NCBI GenBank assembly: GCA_910578575.1
Contig: CAJTQP010000022.1
Span: forward strand, 1-34,217
Length of the DNA: 34,217 bases
DNA from: an uncultured Oscillospiraceae bacterium
GTDB lineage: Bacteria; Bacillota; Clostridia; Oscillospirales; Oscillospiraceae
Reading direction: 5' to 3'
Part shown: in pieces, positions 8,955 through 15,090 of the stretch
How the letters are laid out: each line of letters opens with the position of its first letter
Position numbering within the stretch: the first letter of the stretch is position 1
Translations under genes and position numbers: made by a program
The notes under the pieces: model-generated
What the model saw: the letters and a program-made list of their open reading frames with translations, nothing else
The model's database searches: none
What the model was told of the DNA's origin: nothing

Positions 8955-8986
8955 CTGACCTGGGTCGGTACGCCGCCCCAGGTCAG
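8955..8986 (+). promoter_or_regulatory. Hairpin in the flgL-yviE gap
   Basis: A perfect 10-bp inverted repeat (8955-8964 CTGACCTGGG with 8977-8986 CCCAGGTCAG) encloses a 12-base loop just after the flgL stop. No T-run follows, so it is not a standard intrinsic terminator; it could slow or partly end transcription, or protect the upstream mRNA end. Role is inferred. Confidence 0.5.
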
Positions 8987-9032
8987 GGCCCGTTGTCCCC
9001 GCGCATATTTTATCTCTATTCCTGTTAAGTTA

Positions 9033-9055
9033 AGCCCTTGGAGAGGGGCTATAAT
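9033..9055 (+). promoter_or_regulatory. GGA-loop hairpin / TATAAT element upstream of yviE
   Basis: Bases 9033-9050 can fold into a 7-bp stem (one G-U pair) with the 4-base loop GGAG, the presentation preferred by CsrA-family RNA-binding proteins; csrA is encoded in the same operon. The overlapping TATAAT at 9050-9055 could instead be the -10 of an internal promoter, but no good -35 lies at 16-18 bases. These readings conflict and neither is proven. Confidence 0.3.
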
Positions 9056-9090
9056 AACTACTACTTCTTTAGCTGAGGGGGAGAAGGAGA

Positions 9091-9702
9091 ATGTATCCCT
9101 TAATAGAAATCAAGACAGTCCCCATCGAAATCGAGATGAAAGTAACGCCGGCCAAAGTGGAATACACCCGCGGAACGGCGGATTTGGAGATCTCCAGGGG
9201 CGAGGGCAACGGGCTCAACATCAAGAGCCGGCCCATCAAGTTGAATATCGACACCTTTGAGGCCCGCAACTCCGTCGTCCCTACGGCCATGCGCTCTGTG
9301 CAGCAGTACGCCCAGCAGGGTCAGCAGGCCTCTTACACAGCCTCCGCCACCTATGCCCAACAGGGTCAGATGCTGCTGGATGCTAAGATCGGCCAGGACA
9401 TGATCACCCAGTTCGCCGCCGACGCTCAGATGAAGAATTATAAGGAGAACGTGGGCCTGAAATTCCTGCCCACCACCGGCCCGGAAATCTCTTGGGATCC
9501 CGGCGAAATGCAGATCCGCTATGAAATGGATAAGCTGAACTTCGACTGGCGGGTGAACCAGCCCTCCTTCGAGTTCACCCCCGGTGACATTGAGCTCTCC
9601 GTGACCCAGCAGCCTGACGTAATCATCAAGTATGTAGGCGGCCCCATTTACGTTCCCCCCTCCTCTGACCCCGATTATCAGCCGGTGGATGTGGAGGCCT
9701 GA
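9091..9702 (+). CDS. YviE-like flagellar operon protein (DUF6470)
   Basis: The 203-residue product resembles the DUF6470/YviE family, whose B. subtilis member sits at the same place between flgL and fliW. Function is unknown. Two repeats of amphipathic beta strands with alternating Ile/Val pattern (IEIKTVPIEIEMKVTPAKVEY near the start, and FEFTPGDIELSV near residues 165-185) flank a Gln/Ala-rich helical centre (YAQQGQQASYTASATYAQQG). The family pattern of short IxIxxTPxxIE-like strand motifs is visible. There is no signal peptide or membrane segment, so it is probably cytoplasmic. GGGGGAG and AAGGAG lie directly before the ATG. It is separated from flgL by a 150-base gap with two hairpins, the only long gap inside this operon. 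Confidence 0.8.
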   Translation: MYPLIEIKTVPIEIEMKVTPAKVEYTRGTADLEISRGEGNGLNIKSRPIKLNIDTFEARNSVVPTAMRSVQQYAQQGQQASYTASATYAQQGQMLLDAKIGQDMITQFAADAQMKNYKENVGLKFLPTTGPEISWDPGEMQIRYEMDKLNFDWRVNQPSFEFTPGDIELSVTQQPDVIIKYVGGPIYVPPSSDPDYQPVDVEA

Positions 9703-9716
9703 CAGGAGGATTTTTT

Positions 9717-10166
9717 GTGAAAGTCCAAAGCAAGTATTTTGGCGAGATCGACTGCGAGAAGGAGGATATCCTCACCTTCCCCGCCGGTCTGTTCGGCTTT
9801 GAGGAAGAGCGGGAGTTTTTGCTGTTGCCCTTTGAGGGCAGCGCCAGCACCCTGCTCTGTTTCCAAAGCCTGCAAACCCCCGCCCTGGCCTTTGTGGCCA
9901 TGGACCCCTTCGCCCTGAACCCCGACTACACCCCGGTGCTCCAGCCCCAAGAGCTGAAGGCCCTGGGGGTGACGGAGAGCCAGGCGTTGGGTTACTACGT
10001 TCTCTGCGTGGTGAAAAACCCCGTTTCTGAGAGCACGGTGAACCTGAAATGTCCCGTGGCCATCAACCCGGAGACGCGGGTGGCCTTCCAGGTCATTCTG
10101 GACACCGAGGACTATGAGATGCGCCACCCCCTGGCGGAGTTTTCCCAGGGAGGCGCGCCATGCTGA
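9717..10166 (+). CDS. fliW: Flagellar assembly factor FliW
   Basis: FliW binds flagellin and, when free, binds CsrA and relieves its translational repression; this links flagellin synthesis to export. The 149-residue product is full length and shows family hallmarks: an N-terminal FGEIDCEKEDILTFPAGLFG strand-loop, the FLLLPFEG segment, a central ALAFVAMDPFAL stretch, and a C-terminal NLKCPVAINPETRVAFQVIL block. The start is a GTG with AGGAGG 7 bases upstream (9704-9709). The last codons overlap the csrA start (ATG at 10160, stop at 10164-10166), so the partner proteins are translationally coupled. The flagellin gene itself is not in this window. Confidence 0.95.
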   Translation: MKVQSKYFGEIDCEKEDILTFPAGLFGFEEEREFLLLPFEGSASTLLCFQSLQTPALAFVAMDPFALNPDYTPVLQPQELKALGVTESQALGYYVLCVVKNPVSESTVNLKCPVAINPETRVAFQVILDTEDYEMRHPLAEFSQGGAPC

Positions 10167-10447
10167 TTCTACAGCGCAAAGCCGGTGAGTCTCTGCTCAT
10201 CGGAGAAGATATCACCGTCCGGGTGATGTCTGTGGATGGGGTGCGGGTGCGCCTGGCCATCTCCGCGCCGGAGGATGTCTCCATCCTGCGCAGTGAGCTG
10301 GTCACCGCCACCGCCGCCAACCGGGACGCCGCCATGGAGGAAAGCGCTCCCGACGCACTGCTGGCCCTGCTGGACGGCGTGCTGGAAAAGCGGGAGCCCA
10401 CTGAACTGACAGATTCTCCGGCACCGCCGGATGGAAAGGAGGACTGA
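10160..10447 (+). CDS. csrA: Carbon storage/translation regulator CsrA with C-terminal extension
   Basis: CsrA is a small dimeric RNA-binding protein that represses translation by covering GGA-containing ribosome sites, chiefly that of flagellin in Bacillota. The first 55 residues match the family: MLILQRKAGESLLIGEDITV, then VRLAISAPEDVSILRSEL, which aligns with the usual GIxAPxxVxVxRxEV. At 95 residues it is longer than B. subtilis CsrA (74). The last 40 or so residues are acidic and Pro-rich and could be a flexible tail. The usual Val-His-Arg-Glu before the RNA-contacting end is here SILRSE; Arg is kept. It overlaps fliW and is followed 3 bases later by the small yjfB-like gene. Confidence 0.92.
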   Translation: MLILQRKAGESLLIGEDITVRVMSVDGVRVRLAISAPEDVSILRSELVTATAANRDAAMEESAPDALLALLDGVLEKREPTELTDSPAPPDGKED

Positions 10448-10450
10448 CCT

Positions 10451-10639
10451 ATGATGGAATCCATCGCCAGCATGGCTATGGACATGAGTGCCGCGTCTTT
10501 CGCCACGGACTATTCCCTGGCTGTCACCAAGAAGATGATGGACACCCAGGAGTTGGCCGGTCAGGAGCTGGTGAACATGCTGCCTGATCTCGCCGCTATG
10601 GCGCCCCCCAAGGGCGATTTCATTGACGTTTACGCATAA
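10451..10639 (+). CDS. Small YjfB-family putative motility protein
   Basis: A 62-residue protein resembling the YjfB motility family, whose members are short and found in or near Bacillota flagellar regulons. It has a Met/Ala/Ser-rich N-terminal helix (IASMAMDMSAASFATDYSLA), a conserved VTKKMMDTQELAGQEL helix and a hydrophobic LVNML segment, ending with the family-like GDFIDVYA. There is no signal peptide or metal motif. AAAGGAGG lies 8 bases before the ATG, so it is likely well translated. It is the last gene of the flgM operon, at the place where B. subtilis has hag, the flagellin gene. Function is unknown. Confidence 0.75.
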   Translation: MMESIASMAMDMSAASFATDYSLAVTKKMMDTQELAGQELVNMLPDLAAMAPPKGDFIDVYA

Positions 10640-10655
10640 TGGCACCAACGCGAAG

Positions 10656-10682
10656 GGCCGGCCCCATAGGGGCCGGTCTTTT
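10656..10682 (+). terminator. Rho-independent terminator ending the flgM operon
   Basis: A 10-bp stem (10656-10665 with 10669-10678, GGCCGGCCCC paired to GGGGCCGGTC with one G-U pair) with a 3-base loop is followed by TTTT. It lies 16 bases after the yjfB-like stop. It also argues that the downstream AAA gene is transcribed separately and does not start at the ATG at 10639. Confidence 0.88.
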
Positions 10683-10703
10683 CCTATGTCCCCTTTTGCA
10701 TGT

Positions 10704-10730
10704 TTGTGCGCCCGGCAGAGTGGGTATACT
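10704..10730 (+). promoter_or_regulatory. Possible sigma-A promoter of the AAA+ gene
   Basis: TATACT at 10725-10730 resembles a -10 element and sits between the operon terminator and the TTG start at 10777. The best -35 match (TTGTGC, 10704-10709) is poor and only 15 bases upstream, so the assignment is weak. Confidence 0.3.
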
Positions 10731-10776
10731 TCCCTTGGTTGCAAAAATCACACTTTGCCGGAAGGAGGCCCCCCTC

Positions 10777-12093
10777 TTGGACTTTTCCCTCTTCTGCGCC
10801 TGCGGCCCCGCAGGCTACGCTCAGTTAAAATCCAGCGTGGATACCTGCGCCAACCAGGGCCGCAGCTATGCCTTCTCCCCCTGCCAGCTCCCGGCGGGCT
10901 GCCAGCCTGCCCAGACCCAGGTGGGTTTCTGGCGGGATAGTCAGGGGGCTTACCTGTTATACTTCCGCCCTGCCATCCGCTACGACGGCCCAGACGCCCG
11001 TTTGCGGGACTTTTTCAGCCGGGGGGATATCCAATGCTTCCCCAGCTTCACCGCCCTCACAGACTGCCTCCAGGGCTTGGACACGGCGTTGTATCCGGAG
11101 GCCTCCCCCACCTCGGCCCTGTTTCGCCAGATCAAGGGGGGCTTGCAGCAGCAGGTCCTGGGACAGGGCGCGGCGGTGGAGGCGGTGGCCTTTAAGCTGT
11201 GGAGCCACATTTCCAAGCGGGATCCTCTCCGCCCCCTCTCCCTGATTTTCTACGGCCCCACCGGGGTGGGGAAGTCGGAGCTGGGAAAGGCCATCGCCCC
11301 AGTGCTCAACCGCTGTCTGGAGGCGGAGCGCTACCAGCTGGTCTGGACGGAGCTGAACACCTTCACCCAGGCCCACTCCGCCTACCGCCTCACCGGTGCG
11401 CCACCGGGCTATGTGGGCTATGACGACCCGCCAGTGCTGGAGGCGGTGCGCCGCTGTCCCTACACAGTCTTTATGTTCGATGAACTGGACAAGGCCCACC
11501 CGGAGGTGTTGAAGGTGTTCATGTCCATCCTGGATGAGGGCCGCTGCACCGCCCGGCAGGAGGACAAACGCGGCAGCCGGGAGCTGGACTTCCGCCGCTG
11601 CATCTTCCTCTTCACCACCAACACAGACCTGTCGGAGCAGGGGCAGCGAAAGCTAGGCTTCGCCGCCCCGGAGGAGGGGGATGCCGCTCCCTTGGAGGGC
11701 CTGTCCTCCGGCACCGGTCCTCTGGCTCAACGGCTCTTCCAGGCGGACGAATCTGCCCGTCTGGCCCTCACCCGCTCTGGGGTTCTGCGGGAAATTGCAG
11801 GGCGCTTCAGCGGTCTCATCGGCTTTCAGTCTCTGGACCAGCAGGGCCGGGCGGCGGTCACCGCCAAGCAGATCGCCGCCCTGGGCCGGGAATACGGCCT
11901 GGACATCACCCAGGTCTCCCCTGCCATCGCCCAGGCCCTCACCCCCCAGGATGCCCTCTCCCTGCGCTCTAGCGTCCCCATGCTGGAGGGGCTGCTGACC
12001 CCTGTGTTCCTCTCCCACAGCGCCCTCAGCGGCAGCGGGAGGGCCCTACAGCTTACGGGGACCCCGGAGCACCTGCTGCTTCTCCCTGCATAA
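10777..12093 (+). CDS. Single-module Clp/ClpB D2-like AAA+ ATPase
   Basis: The product (438 residues) resembles only the second ATPase module of ClpA/ClpB/ClpC unfoldases. Walker A GPTGVGKS is at residues 160-167, the substrate-gripping pore loop GYVGY at 211-215, Walker B MFDELDKAH with D235/E236, a sensor-1 stretch FLFTTNTD, and an arginine-finger-like R343 in IAGRFSGLIGF. The small C-terminal alpha/beta lobe follows. The N-terminal 135 residues are unlike Clp N-domains, D1 or the middle domain, and I do not recognise them; they are Cys- and aromatic-rich. TTG at 10777 is preferred: AAGGAGG at 10762-10768 is 8 bases upstream, whereas the in-frame ATG at 10639 lies before the terminator. Substrate is unknown. 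No ClpP-binding IGF/L loop of the usual kind was identified. Confidence 0.82.
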   Translation: MDFSLFCACGPAGYAQLKSSVDTCANQGRSYAFSPCQLPAGCQPAQTQVGFWRDSQGAYLLYFRPAIRYDGPDARLRDFFSRGDIQCFPSFTALTDCLQGLDTALYPEASPTSALFRQIKGGLQQQVLGQGAAVEAVAFKLWSHISKRDPLRPLSLIFYGPTGVGKSELGKAIAPVLNRCLEAERYQLVWTELNTFTQAHSAYRLTGAPPGYVGYDDPPVLEAVRRCPYTVFMFDELDKAHPEVLKVFMSILDEGRCTARQEDKRGSRELDFRRCIFLFTTNTDLSEQGQRKLGFAAPEEGDAAPLEGLSSGTGPLAQRLFQADESARLALTRSGVLREIAGRFSGLIGFQSLDQQGRAAVTAKQIAALGREYGLDITQVSPAIAQALTPQDALSLRSSVPMLEGLLTPVFLSHSALSGSGRALQLTGTPEHLLLLPA

Positions 12094-12137
12094 AAACCAT
12101 CGCTGCGCAGCTTCTCCGCCGCGCAGCGATGGTTTTT
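12092..12137. terminator. Bidirectional terminator between AAA+ gene and lipoprotein gene
   Basis: A perfect 17-bp inverted repeat (12092-12108 with 12121-12137) with a 12-base loop has A-runs on the left and T-runs on the right, so it can end transcription from both convergent genes. Its right edge touches the stop codon of the minus-strand lipoprotein gene. Confidence 0.92.
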
Positions 12138-12991
12138 TATTCCGCCACAGCCATTCGGGACGGTGGACTCTCTGTTTTTTCTTCTTCCTCCGGCTGGTCC
12201 TGGGGTTCCGTTTGATTGTCCCCATCCTTCCCGGCTTGGTCCGGCTCCTCTGTCTCCGTCCCCAGGTTGGGGTTGAGACCATCCAGACACTGAATCTCGT
12301 TGGTGGTTCGGTCCAGGCGATAGAGCTGGCCGCTAAAGCTCATCAGGAAGCTGCCCTCCAGGGCATTGCCTCCCTGCTCACCCCCCTGGCTATAGACATC
12401 CAGCTGCATACAACGCAAGCCATTCACCATAACCACCGAGTCCTGGGCATAGACCTCATAGGCATCCATGGAGTCCCCCTCCAGGCCAAGATCACTGGGA
12501 GAGAGGCTTTCCATATAGGTCAGCGTCTCCGTCACACCCATAACCTCTGTGGTGTTTTCTGGAATAGGTGCCGGGATCAAACTGCTGATTACAATGCAGC
12601 TCTCCGGGCTCCAGGCCAGCTCAAAGAGGACGGTTTTGTCCCCCTCCTCTGTGACCCGGCCCAGGTAGATCTCCCCCTCCGCTCCATATTCGCTGGGGGG
12701 GCTCTGGGGAAGTAGGGTCTCCGTCACCACCTGGAAGCCTTGTTCCCCGGTCATCAGCGCCACATAGTCACTGACCACCTGCTTCGGGTCGGAAAACTGG
12801 GTATAGGTGCGGGTCACCGCATCCCCGGTCCCATAGATCTCCGTCTCAGGTTCTTCCTCCGTGGGCAATGCGGGGAATTCCATCCCGGCCACGGTATAAT
12901 GAGGGGCATCCGCCTCCTCTTCCCCGCCGCAGGCGGAGAGAAGCAGCAGCGCTGTCAGCAAGACAGCTGCCCCGATTTGTTTCCCTTTCAT
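12137..12991 (-). CDS. Predicted lipoprotein of unknown function
   Basis: The 284-residue product begins with a type II signal peptide: a basic start (MKGK), a hydrophobic stretch, and a lipobox L-S-A-C with the lipidated Cys at residue 21. It should be anchored to the outer face of the membrane. The mature part starts with an acidic linker (GGEEEADAP), then a globular region with alternating strands and helices (about 30-240), and ends in a Glu/Gln/Pro-rich tail of about 45 residues. I recognise no family. The start at 12991 is chosen because it gives the signal peptide; the same frame extends upstream to 13063 into the preceding gene. It lies 16 bases after the FtsA-like gene, so the two probably form an operon, but a functional link is only inferred. 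Confidence 0.8.
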   Translation of the reverse strand: MKGKQIGAAVLLTALLLLSACGGEEEADAPHYTVAGMEFPALPTEEEPETEIYGTGDAVTRTYTQFSDPKQVVSDYVALMTGEQGFQVVTETLLPQSPPSEYGAEGEIYLGRVTEEGDKTVLFELAWSPESCIVISSLIPAPIPENTTEVMGVTETLTYMESLSPSDLGLEGDSMDAYEVYAQDSVVMVNGLRCMQLDVYSQGGEQGGNALEGSFLMSFSGQLYRLDRTTNEIQCLDGLNPNLGTETEEPDQAGKDGDNQTEPQDQPEEEEKTESPPSRMAVAE

Positions 12992-13007
12992 CTCGTTCCC
13001 CCGTTTC

Positions 13008-14987
13008 TCACTGGTCTGCACCCAGTACGCTGATGCGCACCACGTCCTGTTCCCGCAGCTCATACTGGAAGCTCTTCTCCTCCCCGTTCACCTCCAGGCA
13101 CACAGGCCGGTCCAGGTGGTCGAAGTCGATTTCAGAGTATTCCAGTAGGTCCATCAAATAATAGGGCTGGCCGTTCTCCTTGGCGGGCAGGAACAGCGGT
13201 GCATTGTTCAAAATCACTCGCAGGCCCTTGGGCTGTGCAGTCCTCACCGGCGGTGTTACCGGCGTGACCGGCGCTGCCGGCTTAGGGGCCGGGGCAGGCG
13301 GTACGACCGGGGCCGGTTCTACTGGGGCCACAGGGGCAGACGGCACCGTCGGTGTCACCGGGAGCGGAGGTGCTACAGGAGGCGGCACGGGGGCCGGGGG
13401 TGGGGTTTGCAGTGTCAGCACCACATCCCCTTGCTTCAAGGGCGTGTCCAAGGGCACCGGGTCATTGTTCACCAGGGCCTGGCCGTGGAAGTCCGGCCCC
13501 AACAGTTCCCCTAAACTGCGGCTGGCGGGGGCCCCGTGGCGGGCGGGGATAAACTGGATTTGATCCCCTGCGTGGACCACAGTGGTAATCGAAACATCCT
13601 CCCCGTTGATCCGCAGCACGGCCGGTACCGCCGGTTCCCCCCGCAAGACCACATGCTTTCCATCCAAGGTGAGGTTCAAACTCTTGCCGGTCTTGCCCAT
13701 CATATCCCCGTAGCTGTAGCCATTCATCAAGAGGATATCCCGCAGGGTGAGGACCCCATTGCGAAAGAGCTTCGCCGGGTGCCCATTGAGGAGCACGATA
13801 TAGCTGTCGTTGAGCAAACCCAAACCTGCGGAGATGGCGATGCCCAAGGGCGTGGCGTACTCAGGCTTCTCCAGTTCCAGGGTGTCGGAAAACACGCTCA
13901 TGGCAAAGTTGTTGCCTGCAATGGCCACCCGGTTTTCATCCATCTCCAGCTTTTCCGCCACCCGCTCCCGCAGGCCACAGAGCTTACTTCCCCCTCCGGC
14001 CAGGAACACGGCGGAGGGCAGCACGCCGTTGACATCCAAAACCTGCTGGGCAATGGCGTCAGCCAGGCGGTCCATGGGGGCTTGGATCACCTGGGTCACG
14101 TCTCCGGCAGCGATGCGGGTCTCCTGTCCCAGGATGTTCCGGCAGCGGATCTGCTCCTCCCCGGTTCCCAAGCTCCGCTTGATTTGCTCTGCGGTCTTGA
14201 AGTCCACCAAATAGGCCCGCATGATGGCCTCCGTGACCTCGTCTCCCGCCACGGTAGCCATGGTGTAACCTGTTACGCTACCCTCCCGGCACAGGGCGAT
14301 ATCCGTGGTGCCTGCGCCGATGTCCACCATGGCCAGGTTCAGCAGACGCAGCTCGGCGGGGATGGTGGCGTTCATGGCGGCAATGGGCTCCAGGGTCATG
14401 CTGGCCACCTGAAGTCCAGCGGTGCGCATGGCGGCATATAAGCTCTCCACCACCTCCTCCGGCAGGAAGGTGGCCACCACGTCAGCCTCCGCTTTCCGGC
14501 CGCTGTGGTGCTGTAGGTTGGCCAGGGGGTAGTTGTCCAGGCGGTACTGCACCACGGTGTAGCCCACCAGGAACATCTGGCGGCGGCTGTCGCCGTCCTT
14601 TTGCAGGGCCTCCTCCGCCACGGACACCGCACCGGCCTCCAGGCGGCTGATCTGTTCCGGGTCAATGGGCTGCTCCCCCGGCAGTTCCAGGGAGAAGCTG
14701 CCTGTCTGGGTGCGCAGGGCCCGTCCGGCGGCGGCCACGCAGACCCGCTCCAGGCGCACACCCAGGCGCTTCTCCAGCCGTTCCGTCACGCTTCGTGCCA
14801 GGGCACTCACCTGCCGGATATCGTCGATCTGGCCGTCCATCATGGCCCGTTTGCCATGCTCTGCCATCTCCACGTCCAGGACTTCCAGGCGGTCCCCCAC
14901 GGGCTTGCCCACCACGCCAACCACACTGCGCGTGCCGATATCCAGGGCAAAGATCAGGTCCTTTTCCTGCACCTTCAAATCTGCCAT
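13008..14987 (-). CDS. FtsA/PilM-like actin-fold ATPase with extended C-terminus
   Basis: The 659-residue product has an FtsA-type actin fold: phosphate-1 motif FALDIGTRSVVGVVG (residues 13-27), an SHS2-like insertion, phosphate-2 motif MVDIGAGTTDIA (about 217-230) and adenosine motif VFLAGGGSKLCGL (about 325-337). FtsA tethers FtsZ to the membrane and PilM anchors pilus machinery, but no ftsZ or pil gene is near. After the ATPase core (about 390) comes an unusual tail: two segments with ThiS/TGS-like beta-grasp character (endings such as VHAGDQIQFI and LKQGDVVLTL), a Pro/Ala/Val-rich linker (about 527-585) and a final similar segment (about 590-659, LREQDVVRIS). No FtsA C-terminal membrane helix is seen. 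The start at 14987 has GAGAGGAG 7 bases upstream; the in-frame 15008 start does not. Confidence 0.78.
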   Translation of the reverse strand: MADLKVQEKDLIFALDIGTRSVVGVVGKPVGDRLEVLDVEMAEHGKRAMMDGQIDDIRQVSALARSVTERLEKRLGVRLERVCVAAAGRALRTQTGSFSLELPGEQPIDPEQISRLEAGAVSVAEEALQKDGDSRRQMFLVGYTVVQYRLDNYPLANLQHHSGRKAEADVVATFLPEEVVESLYAAMRTAGLQVASMTLEPIAAMNATIPAELRLLNLAMVDIGAGTTDIALCREGSVTGYTMATVAGDEVTEAIMRAYLVDFKTAEQIKRSLGTGEEQIRCRNILGQETRIAAGDVTQVIQAPMDRLADAIAQQVLDVNGVLPSAVFLAGGGSKLCGLRERVAEKLEMDENRVAIAGNNFAMSVFSDTLELEKPEYATPLGIAISAGLGLLNDSYIVLLNGHPAKLFRNGVLTLRDILLMNGYSYGDMMGKTGKSLNLTLDGKHVVLRGEPAVPAVLRINGEDVSITTVVHAGDQIQFIPARHGAPASRSLGELLGPDFHGQALVNNDPVPLDTPLKQGDVVLTLQTPPPAPVPPPVAPPLPVTPTVPSAPVAPVEPAPVVPPAPAPKPAAPVTPVTPPVRTAQPKGLRVILNNAPLFLPAKENGQPYYLMDLLEYSEIDFDHLDRPVCLEVNGEEKSFQYELREQDVVRISVLGADQ

Positions 14988-15026
14988 AGGTTTGCTCCTC
15001 TCTTGCAACGGGTGAAAATTTTTGTC

Positions 15027-15068
15027 AAAAAAGTGCCAGGAGACGGCAACGTATGCCGCCTCCTGGCA
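15027..15068 (-). terminator. Terminator after the MCP gene
   Basis: A 15-bp stem with one mismatch (15034-15048 with 15054-15068) and a 5-base loop is followed, reading the minus strand, by six T residues (complement of 15027-15032). It lies just after the receptor gene and before the FtsA-like gene, so these two are probably only partly co-transcribed. No promoter for the FtsA-like gene was found downstream of it. Confidence 0.82.
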
Positions 15069-15090
15069 GCCTTTTTACTTCTGGTACTTC

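Noticed and set aside
10639..10776. Longer N-terminus of the AAA+ protein from ATG 10639
   Set aside because: This stretch crosses a transcription terminator and encodes low-complexity sequence; the TTG at 10777 has an excellent ribosome site.
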